Shown here: piece by piece, positions 36,826-46,600 of the stretch
Layout: each line of letters starts with the position of its first letter
Numbering within the stretch: position 1 is the stretch's first letter
Source: Aquimarina aggregata
GTDB taxonomy: Bacteria; Bacteroidota; Bacteroidia; Flavobacteriales; Flavobacteriaceae
Direction of reading: 5' to 3'
Assembly (NCBI RefSeq): GCF_001632745.1
Contig: NZ_LQRT01000013.1
Span: forward strand, 310,001 to 374,000
Length of the DNA: 64,000 nt
Position numbers and translations under genes: made by a program
The notes under the pieces: generated by a model
Database searches by the model: none
The model's input: only the letters and a program-made list of their open reading frames with translations
What the model was told of the DNA's origin: nothing

Positions 36826-37479
36826 TCAAAAAAACTTTCTATACTGTAGTACTCTAAAATCTAACGTATTAAATTTTGCATCTTTATTTTTACGGTTTTT
36901 ATATTCTTGCATACTCCCAATAGCGCGATTGGCTGCTCCTGAGGGTGCCGTAAGTGATACTGTTTTAATGATTCTATCTTCTATATAAAATTTATGAATT
37001 CTAGGGACATCATTTGATACCACTTCTAGTTTTTTATCATAAGATTTTAAATGTTTTCTAAAGAAATATTCAGGTCCATTCTTACTATTTCCTCCTGTAA
37101 AGATTAAGGTATCAATTTTTGGATATTGTTGTAAATACCCTATCATGTCTCTAAGTTTGATATTTTGCATTCCTAAATCCGAGGCATCAATTTTTGATCT
37201 TTCGCAACTATGCACTATATCACAAACACCAATCCCGCGCGATGTTAGAAAACCTCTCCTTTGGTTAGCTGCTTCGTTAGTTGTTTCATACTTTAGATGT
37301 AGATCAAAAATTTTGTCCAGAACAGGCCAAAGCAACCCATTACTACTGCCATAACAAAAATCAACATCTTTTTCGTTAAGCTCGCCAACTGTAAATCGCG
37401 GAGGTGGCAATGTACCTACAATCAATTTCGTAGCACCTATAGGGAAAAAGGGTTCGTATGGATGAATATGTTGAAACAA
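36826..37479 (-). CDS. Uracil-DNA-glycosylase-like protein of unknown specificity
   Basis: This 217-residue cytoplasmic protein has an early segment LIVGTLPPPRF (about 19-29), then GFLTSRGIGVCDIV near 76, a strand-turn LIFTGGNSKNG near 124, and a late segment SLTAPSGAANRAIG near 174. The order resembles the UDG superfamily fold, with a glycine/proline-rich motif 1 and an SPS-like motif 2. I recognise the pattern but not a specific subfamily. No DNA-repair gene is next to it. Treat the function as unproven. Confidence 0.5.
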   Translation of the reverse strand: MFQHIHPYEPFFPIGATKLIVGTLPPPRFTVGELNEKDVDFCYGSSNGLLWPVLDKIFDLHLKYETTNEAANQRRGFLTSRGIGVCDIVHSCERSKIDASDLGMQNIKLRDMIGYLQQYPKIDTLIFTGGNSKNGPEYFFRKHLKSYDKKLEVVSNDVPRIHKFYIEDRIIKTVSLTAPSGAANRAIGSMQEYKNRKNKDAKFNTLDFRVLQYRKFF

Positions 37480-37570
37480 ATTATGAAATAAGAATTACGA
37501 AGATAAATGTAATATATATAAAACGGAAAAAAATTATTCACGTGAAAGATAGAAGTGGTATCTTTTTTAT

Positions 37571-37596
37571 TTGTCACGCTGAGCCTGTCCAAGTAG
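37571..37596. repeat. Fragment of a dispersed flavobacterial palindromic repeat
   Basis: The sequence around GTCACGCTGAGCCTGTCC resembles the intergenic repeat common in Flavobacteriia (a GTCACGCTGAGC...GTCGAAG type). It is flanked by near-complementary T/A tracts and is more GC-rich than its surroundings. Confidence 0.5.
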
Positions 37597-37669
37597 GCAA
37601 AAATAAAAAATATAATGAATAGCCCGACCTATAACCTAGTAAAAGGTCACGTCTAAAACACAACTACAC

Positions 37670-39328
37670 TTAGAATTGGAAATAAATAAACGGCTGAAAA
37701 TCCGCGGCATATGTTTGGTAGCAGATCATAGCAACAACAATTACTACAACTGCTTTTATAACCATATTACTCTTAATAAACTGATCTAAAACCCAATCTT
37801 TAGTTTTATAGGGCAACCAATGGGTAATATATCCTATCAACATAATAATAAATACAGTACGATATTCCCAAAGTACAAGTAAGGCATTTTGCCAGTCCAT
37901 ATTTGTCATTACTTGTTGATAGAATCTATCGATATGATCCATGCTATTTCCTCTAAAATAGACACGTGTGAATGTGATAAAAATAAATGTTAGCGCAATA
38001 CGCCATACTATAGCATACCAGGCCTTAGAATTTTCATACGGACTTATCAAACGCCAATATTTATATGTCACAATACCTATACCGTTAAGTCCTCCCCAGA
38101 TTACAAATTTCCATGAAGCCCCATGCCAAAGACCTCCTACTAACATTGTAATCATGATATTAACATTACGATTAAAATGCCAAGCTAATTTAGAAGAAAA
38201 TAAGGTAACTATTAATAACAAACCTGCTCCTGCAGTAGCGATTATAGCTATTCCAAAATCTGCATATGCAAATGCTCCTAAAAAAGTAAACACTGTTATA
38301 AAGACATAAGAAAATACACTTCCGTTTCGATTACCTCCTATCGGGATGTATAAGTAGTCCTTAAGCCAACTGGATAATGAAATATGCCAACGCCTCCAAA
38401 AATCACCACAATGTATGGCTTTATAAGGCGAATTAAAGTTTACAGGTAATTTATACCCCATAAGTAATGCTAAACCAATAGCAATATCTGTGTAACCCGA
38501 AAAATCCCCATAAATTTGCAATGAGTAACCAAACATTGCCATAATGTTTGTAAAACCAGAGAACATCTCAGGAACATCAAACACTCTGTCCATAAAATTA
38601 GCTGCTATATAATCAGCAAAAAGCATTTTTTTGATAAGGCCTTTTAAAATCATAAATGTAGCATTACCAAAATCTTCTTTTGTGATATTAATATCTTTAC
38701 GGATTTGTGGCACAAAATCAGACGCTCTAACAATAGGGCCTGCCACTAATTGAGGAAAGAAACTCACAAAAAAACCAAAATCAATAATGGATTTTAGAGG
38801 TTCTATCTGTTTTCGATAAATATCTACACTATAACTTATCGTTTGAAAAGTATAAAATGAAATCCCGACAGGCAGAATAATCTTATCTACGGTAAAATAA
38901 TCCGTACCACTCCAGGTATTTGTCCATTGAGCTAGATAATTAATTACTTCATAGTCTGTCTCAAAAAGATAGTTGTATGAGTCTGTAAAAAAATAAGCAT
39001 ATTTAAAGTAGCACAATGTTGTCAAATTAACGATAACACTAATGGCCACTAATATTTTTTGAAAGATTACGGACTTACTATTATAAATGGCTTTTCCTAA
39101 AAAGAAATCATTGACAGTACTAAACAATAAGATCCCTATAAAAAGACCACTAGTTTTATAATAGAATAATAAACTTATAGCAAATAGGTACGCACTTCTT
39201 AGGCTTTTTTTATTGTAGACAGTTGCATATATAAAATAAATAACGGCAAAGAATATCCAAAAATTAGCCTGCGTAAAGATTAATGGAAAATCTTCGGAAA
39301 AAGAAAATATGTCAAAAAGTCTATTCAT
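37670..39328 (-). CDS. MBOAT-family O-acyltransferase (AlgI-like)
   Basis: This 552-residue membrane protein has about ten or more hydrophobic segments. The MBOAT signature HCGDFWRRWHISLSSWLKDY begins near residue 306, and the catalytic His is H402 in GLWHGASWK. AlgI-type proteins pass acetyl groups across the inner membrane for O-acetylation of an extracellular polysaccharide. The gene overlaps the preceding SGNH gene by 8 nt, and a second SGNH gene precedes that. The three form one unit. The polysaccharide is not identified; nothing here indicates alginate. Confidence 0.9.
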   Translation of the reverse strand: MNRLFDIFSFSEDFPLIFTQANFWIFFAVIYFIYATVYNKKSLRSAYLFAISLLFYYKTSGLFIGILLFSTVNDFFLGKAIYNSKSVIFQKILVAISVIVNLTTLCYFKYAYFFTDSYNYLFETDYEVINYLAQWTNTWSGTDYFTVDKIILPVGISFYTFQTISYSVDIYRKQIEPLKSIIDFGFFVSFFPQLVAGPIVRASDFVPQIRKDINITKEDFGNATFMILKGLIKKMLFADYIAANFMDRVFDVPEMFSGFTNIMAMFGYSLQIYGDFSGYTDIAIGLALLMGYKLPVNFNSPYKAIHCGDFWRRWHISLSSWLKDYLYIPIGGNRNGSVFSYVFITVFTFLGAFAYADFGIAIIATAGAGLLLIVTLFSSKLAWHFNRNVNIMITMLVGGLWHGASWKFVIWGGLNGIGIVTYKYWRLISPYENSKAWYAIVWRIALTFIFITFTRVYFRGNSMDHIDRFYQQVMTNMDWQNALLVLWEYRTVFIIMLIGYITHWLPYKTKDWVLDQFIKSNMVIKAVVVIVVAMICYQTYAADFQPFIYFQF

Positions 39329-40595
39329 TAATTATCTGATTCAAAATAGAATTTGGTTGTAATTGTAATTCACTCTCCCAAGAATGTGCTAAGGCCTGCA
39401 ATAAAAGATCTGCTTTAATTCTATACCCCATTACAGTAAAATGAATGCGATCACTAGGCATAAGCTTATTTTTGTACCAATTTTGCGAAGAATTAAATCC
39501 TCCCATTATTTCATAAAAATCCCAAACCGCCATTTGTTGTTCTTTGGCGACCTCATAAATAATTTTTTGGGCTACTCTTGTTCTAGGGTTTGGAATCTTT
39601 TTTTTGTAATAAGAATCATTAGGCACAGTGAGCAATACTGCACAATCTGGATTTGCTTTTTGTATTAACTGGATAAGTTCTGTATAATACTTTTTATATT
39701 CTTCTGGGTTAAAATCCGGATGATAGGCATCGTTTGTTCCTACTGATACTATAAACAAATCAGGTTTGTATAATAATAGTTGGTCTTCAAAATAACGACA
39801 TCTATCGTAATAAGAAAAGCTTCCGCCATTTACCCCTATAGAAGTATATTCAATTCCATTATTATCATTCATTAATTCTATTCCCATCATTAAGAACTCT
39901 GCATTCTCAATATTTTCTATTTTACGCACGCAAAACTCTATTTCTTCAACACTCTTGTGTAAGGCAAACTCTATAAAATGAGCTTTTTTATTTTCGTTTA
40001 CTTTTGAGACTAAAGAATCTTGTTTAAAGGAAATTTCATAATCAGAAGTCCAATTATCATAAAAAATTCTGATTCTATTAAAGTCATACATCTTTTTATG
40101 ATAGTTATTACCATTAACTTTTATTTTAATGTTTGCAATAGAATCTTTAAAAACTGCCGTTACTCCTGATAATCCCCATGCTACACTATCCTTACGCACA
40201 GAACATCGATATCCAGACCATTGCCCATCATATTCCACTCTGTAATTACCTGGATTATTAGTTTTAGCAATACTAAAAGGGTATATAAAGCCGCGTTGCC
40301 CCTTGGCAGTTGGACTCATAGTTTGTAGATAGGATCTAAGACGATTTGAGTAAATATCAGCTTGTATATGGGATCCTCCAATATGAAAAACATGTAGTTT
40401 TTCTTGTCCGCCTTTGGCTATTGTATCAAGTTTACAGTACAATTTTTTAAAAGCAGGCGAATTTTCTGCCATTTTAATGGTATTGGCTTTCCAATTAACG
40501 AAAGGATATTTATCTTGAATAGTATCTAGAACATAGGTTTGTGCCATCAATGGCATGGTTAAAAGCCATAGAAAAAAAGATAATTTGTTATGCAT
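39321..40595 (-). CDS. SGNH/GDSL-type hydrolase or acetyltransferase, exported
   Basis: From ATG 40595 the protein has 424 residues, a signal peptide ending near Ala-Gln (MPLMAQ) and an SGNH fold. Block I is FHIGGSHIQAD with the catalytic Ser, block III is VSVGTNDAYHP, and the C-terminal Asp-His pair lies in SDRIHFT. I take this start because it follows the overlap with the preceding gene's stop and begins the signal peptide; in-frame starts at 40601 and 40625 are possible. Placed between another SGNH gene and an MBOAT gene, it probably moves acetyl groups onto a polysaccharide in the periplasm, like AlgX/AlgJ. Confidence 0.82.
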   Translation of the reverse strand: MHNKLSFFLWLLTMPLMAQTYVLDTIQDKYPFVNWKANTIKMAENSPAFKKLYCKLDTIAKGGQEKLHVFHIGGSHIQADIYSNRLRSYLQTMSPTAKGQRGFIYPFSIAKTNNPGNYRVEYDGQWSGYRCSVRKDSVAWGLSGVTAVFKDSIANIKIKVNGNNYHKKMYDFNRIRIFYDNWTSDYEISFKQDSLVSKVNENKKAHFIEFALHKSVEEIEFCVRKIENIENAEFLMMGIELMNDNNGIEYTSIGVNGGSFSYYDRCRYFEDQLLLYKPDLFIVSVGTNDAYHPDFNPEEYKKYYTELIQLIQKANPDCAVLLTVPNDSYYKKKIPNPRTRVAQKIIYEVAKEQQMAVWDFYEIMGGFNSSQNWYKNKLMPSDRIHFTVMGYRIKADLLLQALAHSWESELQLQPNSILNQIINE

Positions 40596-42102
40596 TGTCA
40601 TTTTTATCAGGTTTTTTGAGGTCAAGGTATAGGGCTGTAAAAAATAATTCTGAAATAATTTTGGTTCCTTTCCAGGTAAAGTGCATATAATCCTTTGCTG
40701 TAAGTTTCTCGTCTACCCATAACTCCATTGACCCTTTCCCTCCCATTGCATCATACATACTCCAATAGGCTACATTATTAGAAAGACAAGTCTCCATTAA
40801 CTTCGCATTTAAATACGGTAGCATAGGATAAGTTTCCATCTTACCATTAACGGGAAGACACATATCGGTAGGTCCAATAAATATAAAACTAGATTTTTTT
40901 GCTCTACGTCGTATCCAATTTACTTGGCTTGCAACACGCTTTGCATATTTATCAACATCTGTTGAATCTTTAAGGTACGGCATGGTATTACCACCATATT
41001 GCATAATTACAATTTTAGGATCCAAGCTTCTCACCATCCTACTATATGTCGCTGCATTAGTACTCGTAAAAATAGTTCCAGAAGCTCCTCGCATAGCAAC
41101 ATTATCAATTTGTACTCTGGAGCCTCCATCTAATGTTAATCCATAAAAATCTGCACTTACTTTACCTTCAAATTCAATTTTAAGATTCGTGGGAGTGGTC
41201 GATGTCCTTATTTTATAATGATGATATCTGCCATCGGCAATAAGGGTATCTTGTTGTATCAAAACATCATCATTATACACAGATACTTTTATAGGGCTAT
41301 TAGCATTACCGTAATGCAATCCTATTTTGGTAAACCTCCTAAATTTAGCATACGTTTTTTTAGATTTTCCTATCGTTACCGAAGCTTTAATTAGCGGTAA
41401 AGAGTCTAAAGCTAAGCTATCAGGGCGAATTTTTTGATATGGTGTAAATCGTGAAGCCGATAAATACGCTCCATATTTTTTATGAGAAAACTTTTTCTTT
41501 GTAGGATCAAAATATGCAAAACGTTCCCAATTTTCGCTTGGTTCTATTAAAGCACTTATCTGCCTATACACAGGTAAAATTGGAAGAAAACCCGGACCAC
41601 TGCCTCCATACATATGCTGGAGTCTATTACGTAAATATGCCGTAATTCGATCCCCTTCTATTTGAGAGTCACCATAATGTATAATCCTACAGGATCTAGA
41701 TGAAAGTTTTTTTCTCAATTCATTTGCAAAATCAGGGTTATCACTTGGATATTTTATTCTAATAAGTTGTGTAGTATCTATTTTAGAGAAATCAGGCAAC
41801 TGTTTTATCTCTTTAGTCAACGCAATATCATTTTTACTATCTGACATTTCAATTTCTAAAGGTTTTACAATTTCAGTAACCTTTAAAATGTCCTGACGGG
41901 TTAGAGAAGAATCTTGATCTTTATCTAATCCTAAAAATGTTGTGTATGCTGGGTATTTTAGTGAAATCCCTTCAAATGAAAATCCATCATCTTGGGTTTG
42001 TTCTTTTTGAACTCCACCTTTTTCACTCAAAAACATAAGTCCAAACAATACTCCTAAAACAGATAGGATAAATAATGATATTTCGATAGGTCTGATTCTC
42101 AA
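40588..42102 (-). CDS. SGNH/GDSL-type hydrolase or acetyltransferase with N-terminal membrane anchor
   Basis: This 504-residue protein has an N-terminal hydrophobic segment (about 7-26). SGNH block I is IHYGDSQIEGDR near residue 139, the block containing QYGGNTMPY lies near 345, and the C-terminal DYMHFT near 475 holds the Asp-His pair. A galactose-binding-like beta domain appears between blocks (about 230-320). It is first in the three-gene unit and overlaps the next gene by 8 nt. A role with the MBOAT protein in acetylating an exported glycan is likely; hydrolysis is the alternative. Confidence 0.8.
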   Translation of the reverse strand: MRIRPIEISLFILSVLGVLFGLMFLSEKGGVQKEQTQDDGFSFEGISLKYPAYTTFLGLDKDQDSSLTRQDILKVTEIVKPLEIEMSDSKNDIALTKEIKQLPDFSKIDTTQLIRIKYPSDNPDFANELRKKLSSRSCRIIHYGDSQIEGDRITAYLRNRLQHMYGGSGPGFLPILPVYRQISALIEPSENWERFAYFDPTKKKFSHKKYGAYLSASRFTPYQKIRPDSLALDSLPLIKASVTIGKSKKTYAKFRRFTKIGLHYGNANSPIKVSVYNDDVLIQQDTLIADGRYHHYKIRTSTTPTNLKIEFEGKVSADFYGLTLDGGSRVQIDNVAMRGASGTIFTSTNAATYSRMVRSLDPKIVIMQYGGNTMPYLKDSTDVDKYAKRVASQVNWIRRRAKKSSFIFIGPTDMCLPVNGKMETYPMLPYLNAKLMETCLSNNVAYWSMYDAMGGKGSMELWVDEKLTAKDYMHFTWKGTKIISELFFTALYLDLKKPDKNDNA

Positions 42103-42219
42103 TGTTTCCCGGGGATGTATACGTACTGTAAAAATAGAAAGATTTTCCGAACTACAAAGGGTTTAACTTGTAGTTGTTACTATATTATCTACAATACTGA
42201 ACTATTTAGAGTTGCCTAT

Positions 42220-42972
42220 CTATAAAGAACTACTTAATTTTTTGACATCATTTACTACTGTTCGATATTTGTTTCGATTGGGTTTGGTCATATGTTGCGA
42301 CTCTACTATTATTTCAGAAAGTATTTCTTTCGCCTCGTCTGTTTTTCCTTTCTTTACCAAAAACTGTGCAAGAATATATCGTTCATGATAGTTAGAATAC
42401 CTCTGATCGATCTGTTTTAAATGTTCCTCGCCCTTTTCGGAATCTCCTTGTTCTTCTAATGCTAACCCAAATAAAAATTGACTTCTTGAACCTTTAAACT
42501 CGGTTAAGTTTTCTATTTTTTCAGCATAAAAAATGACTTTTTCATGGTTCTGAACCTTAGCATAACTTTCGATTAATTTTTTAAGTACTCCAACATCTTG
42601 ATTATGATTACTCTCTAAGGACTTTTCATACTCTTGTATAGCGTTAGTAAAATCCCCATTCTCGAATAAAGCATCTGCAAGGTTTACACGATTTTGAAAT
42701 GTGTCTGCAAAATCTAACTGCTTTTGTAAATCCTTAACCTTTTTGGTCGGGTTTATTGCATTTACAATCTCATGTTGTACTACATCAAGATCTTTCTTAT
42801 TAAATACCTGAGTAAAAAGATAGATAACACTACCTATTACCGGTAAGAATAGAATAACGAAAAACCAATAGTAGTTATTTCGGTTTTTAACTGCGTGATA
42901 GATACAAAAGGCCTGTAAAGCGATAATTAAAAAGTATTGCATACCTGCGAAAATAGAGAAAACTCTGTACAT
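42220..42972 (-). CDS. Membrane-anchored TPR protein with PLDc_N-like N-terminus
   Basis: This 250-residue protein has two N-terminal hydrophobic segments (about 8-25 and 33-53). The second, WFFVILFLPVIGSVIYLF, resembles the PLDc_N membrane motif. A soluble region with about four tetratricopeptide-like repeats (about 90-235) follows. No enzymatic motif is seen. The start could instead be the Met at residue 11. Function is unknown; protein-protein contacts at the inner membrane are the general expectation. Confidence 0.65.
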   Translation of the reverse strand: MYRVFSIFAGMQYFLIIALQAFCIYHAVKNRNNYYWFFVILFLPVIGSVIYLFTQVFNKKDLDVVQHEIVNAINPTKKVKDLQKQLDFADTFQNRVNLADALFENGDFTNAIQEYEKSLESNHNQDVGVLKKLIESYAKVQNHEKVIFYAEKIENLTEFKGSRSQFLFGLALEEQGDSEKGEEHLKQIDQRYSNYHERYILAQFLVKKGKTDEAKEILSEIIVESQHMTKPNRNKYRTVVNDVKKLSSSL

Positions 42973-43163
42973 CTCTATACCATATAGAGTTTAAAAAAGG
43001 AATAATTTTATTAACAAAACTTTAATCAATTTACACGAAACATTTCTAATACATGAAACATTAATCTATAACAGTACTGTTTAAATATTATTATCAAGTT
43101 TTCTAGACAAAAAAACCGATTGTCTATAAATGTTCGGATATTTTAATCTATAATTTATTTAAA

Positions 43164-43343
43164 ATGAAGAAAAAAAATTTAACCAAATTAGCCTTAAACA
43201 AAAGTATGATTTCTAAGTTTCAACTTCAACAAGTTAAAGGAGGCTACTATGTAGTAGGTAGTCAATTAGGGGGTTGTCAAACTCGTGAAGGATGTAATTC
43301 TCTACCAGATTTTGGAGATGCCATAAAAGATTGTGATAACTAG
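43164..43343 (+). CDS. GG-leader RiPP-type precursor peptide 1
   Basis: This 59-residue peptide has a basic leader MKKKNLTKLALNKSMIS, a helix-like QLQQVK stretch and a Gly-Gly at 26-27. A 32-residue core follows, with three Cys (38, 44, 57), two Ser (33, 46) and one Thr (40). The layout matches small flavobacterial precursors annotated as class I lanthipeptide or GG-type natural product precursors: Lys-rich start, conserved LNK element, Gly-Gly cleavage site and a Cys/Ser/Thr-containing core. Cleavage would be by a Cys-protease ABC transporter. No LanB, LanC or transporter gene lies in the window, so modification is uncertain. Confidence 0.72.
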   Translation: MKKKNLTKLALNKSMISKFQLQQVKGGYYVVGSQLGGCQTREGCNSLPDFGDAIKDCDN

Positions 43344-43350
43344 TTTTTAT

Positions 43351-43422
43351 TTATCATGTTGAGCGAAGTCAAAATGTATTAAAAACACGTACATTATTTC
43401 TAGACTTCACTCAAAATGATAA
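43351..43422. repeat. Inverted repeat between the two RiPP precursor genes (REP-like)
   Basis: Arms of 20 nt (43351-43370 and 43403-43422) match as inverted copies at 18 of 20 positions with a 32-nt spacer. Each contains TTGAG(C/T)GAAGTC, similar to dispersed flavobacterial repeats. It might end transcription of the first gene. Confidence 0.6.
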
Positions 43423-43474
43423 GACTTTTCAAATAGTTCCTGTTTGTATTACTTTAATCTATAATTTATTCAAA

Positions 43475-43636
43475 ATGAAGAAAAAAAAATTAACAAAATT
43501 AGCTTTAAACAAGAATATGATTTCTCGTTTAAAACAAAAAGCAATTCAAGGTGGAAATGATAATGATAACGAAACTCGTCCTTGTAATCAATCCGTTGAA
43601 CCAGATGTTCCTTGTCATTTTGATTACAAGTATTAA
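43475..43636 (+). CDS. GG-leader RiPP-type precursor peptide 2
   Basis: This 53-residue peptide has a leader MKKKKLTKLALNKNMIS almost identical to that of the upstream peptide and a Gly-Gly at 26-27. A different 26-residue core follows: acidic and Asn-rich, with two Cys (37, 47), one Thr (34) and one Ser (40). The DNA from about 20 bp before the start through codon 17 is also conserved between the two genes. The two therefore arose by duplication, with cores that have since diverged. The terminator at 43645 ends the unit. Confidence 0.72.
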   Translation: MKKKKLTKLALNKNMISRLKQKAIQGGNDNDNETRPCNQSVEPDVPCHFDYKY

Positions 43637-43644
43637 TCTGTTAC

Positions 43645-43674
43645 AAAAAGAGGGGGCTTGTGCCCCCTTTTTTT
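43645..43674. terminator. Bidirectional terminator between RiPP precursor 2 and pyruvate carboxylase
   Basis: The stem GGGGGC/GCCCCC (43652-43657 with 43662-43667) has a TTGT loop, extended by A and T tracts on the two sides. It lies between convergent genes. Confidence 0.9.
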
Positions 43675-43677
43675 GCT

Positions 43678-46600
43678 TTATTTTAAAGTAATCACTAAAT
43701 CATCAGCCTCTACCATAGTGCCAGATTTTAATATTATTTTCTTGACTACTGCATCTTCATTAGCGGTAATAGTAGTTTCCATTTTCATGGCCTCAATAAT
43801 AAATAGTGGTTCATTCTTTTTAACTTCTTGTCCCGATTTTACCAATATTGAAGATAAAGAACCTTGTAACGGAGCTCCTATTTGTTTATCATCTGCTTTA
43901 TCTACTTTTACATGACTAACCTTATCTACTTTAATTGCGCTATCTTGTATTTCTACATTACGTGTTTGTCCGTTAATTTTAAAGAATACAGTAACTACAC
44001 CTTCATCATTTGGATCTCCTACAGAAATTAACTGCACTAATAAAGTTTTTCCTTGATCTAGTGTTACTATAATTTCTTCTTCGAGATCCATTCCATAAAA
44101 GAAATTTTTGGTAGGAATATTCATCACATTACCATACTTTAAGTGATGATTATAAGCTCCTAGGAATACTTTTGGATATAATTTGTACGAAAGAAAGTCT
44201 GTAATATCTAATGCTCTTCCCATTCCTTTCTTGAAGACTTTTTCAAAATCTTTAAATTCTGCCTCAAAATCTACAGGTTCTAAATGGGCATTGGGTCTAT
44301 CTGTAAATGCCTTTTGATCTTTAAGTATTGATTTTTGAAGATCTTTAGGAAACTCACCTACGGGTTGCCCCAGTTCTCCTTTAAACAAACTAACAACAGA
44401 TTGAGGAAAGGAAATAGTTTCTCCTCGTTTTTTTACGTCTTCTATGGTCAAATTGTTACTTACCAAGTATTGAGCCATATCGCCGACTACTTTAGAACTA
44501 GGAGTTACCTTAACTATATCTCCAAAAAGCTCGTTTACTTCTCCATACATCTTAGTAATTTCATGAAAACGATCAGATAGTCCTAATGCTTGCGCTTGCG
44601 GTTTAAGATTAGAGTATTGTCCTCCTGGGATTTCATGTTGATACACTTCTCCTGTTCCTGCTTTTAACCCTGATTCAAAAACATAGTAATATTCACGTAC
44701 GGCTTCCCAATAATTAGAGTATTCATTTAATTTTGGAATATCTATTGAGTTTTCACGATCATTAAACTTCAACATTTCTAAAACGGCATTAAAATTTGGT
44801 TGCGCTGTTAATCCCGATAATCCGCCAAGGGCAACATCGACTACATCTACTCCTGCTTCTATTGCCTTAAGGTATGTTGCAGATTGCACTGATGATGTAT
44901 CGTGCGTGTGTAAATGAATAGGTATGTTAATTTCTGATTTCAATGCAGAGACTAGTTCATAAGCAGCATATGGCTTTAAAAGTCCTGCCATATCTTTTAT
45001 TCCTAGGATATGTGCACCAGCATTCTCAATATCTTTAGCTAATTGGATATAATACTCTAACGTATATTTAGTACGATTTGGGTCAAGAATGTCACCTGTA
45101 TAGCACAATGACCCTTCTGCCAATCCACCTGTTCTAGTTCTAACGTGTTCTATACAAGGTGCTATTGATTTCATCCAGTTTAGAGAATCAAATATTCTAA
45201 AAACATCTACCCCATTCTCCCAAGATTGTTCTACAAACTTGCCAATCAAATTGTCAGGATAGGCAGTATATCCAACTCCATTAGAACCTCTTATTAGCAT
45301 TTGCAGAAGAATATTAGGCATGGCTTTACGCAACTCTCTTAGACGTTCCCAAGGGTTCTCATTTAGAAACCTTAGACATACATCAAAAGTTGCTCCCCCC
45401 CATACTTCCATACTAAACACCTCTGGATGATTTTTAGCAAATCCTTCTGCAACTTTTAGCATATCATATGTACGCATTCTGGTTGCCAAGAGACTTTGAT
45501 GTGCGTCACGCATTGTGGTATCTGTAAAATGAATCTTCTTTTCATTTTTTAACCATTTTGCAAATTTTTCTGGTCCAAGTTCTGTTAAAAGATCTTTAGT
45601 CCCTTTTGTATACAAGGCATTTTCTTCAAATTTTGGTATTGTTGGAGTGACAAAAGTTTTTGTTTTGTCTATTTTCTTTACGTCGGGATTACCATTAACA
45701 ATTACATCTCCTAAGAAGTTCACTAGCTTTGTCGCTCTGTTACGAGACTCCCTAATTGCAAATAGAGATTTAGTATCACGAATAAAATTAACCGTCACCT
45801 CTCCTTTTCTAAAGGTTTCATGGTTAAGAATATTATCTAAAAATGGCATATTGGTCTTAACACCACGTATTCTAAATTCTGACAACGCTCTTCGCATTTT
45901 TCGACAAGCTCCATCTAATGTTCGGCTATTTGCTGATACTTTAACCAACATTGAATCAAAAAATGGAGAAATAGTTACTCCTTGATAAACACTACCCGCA
46001 TCTAATCGTATTCCAAAACCAGAAGCACTACGATATGTCGTAATGGTACCATAATCGGGTTTAAAATCATTTTCTGGATCTTCTGTGGTTATTCTACATT
46101 GCAGTGCAAATCCATTAGTTTTAAGGCTCTCCTGACTTTCTATTTTAATCTGTTTGTCTGATAATTTATATCCTCCTGCAATAAATATTTGGGCTTTAAT
46201 AAGATCAATACCTGTAACAATTTCTGTTACGGTATGCTCAACTTGGACTCTCGGGTTTACTTCAATAAAATAAATACTATCATCATCATCAACAAGAAAT
46301 TCTACTGTCCCGATATTATTATAGTCTACTGCTTTACAAATAGATAAAGCATAAGCATATAAACTTTGCTTTATTTCTTCGGCCACACCAAAAGATGGTG
46401 CATACTCAATTACCTTTTGATAACGACGTTGTACAGAACAATCACGCTCAAAAAGGTGTACCATATTACCATGTTGATCGGCTACAATCTGTATTTCAAT
46501 ATGCTTTGGGTTTTCCACAAATTTTTCTAAAAACACAGTATCGTCACCAAAAGCATTTAGTGCTTCTCTTTGGGATTCGGGAAAGGCTTTCTCGAGTTCT

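Noticed and set aside
43102..43133. CTAGAC and GTCTAT hexamers upstream of the RiPP genes as copies of the agar-locus element
   Set aside because: Spacing and orientation differ from the 11-bp direct repeat near susC, so this is more likely chance.
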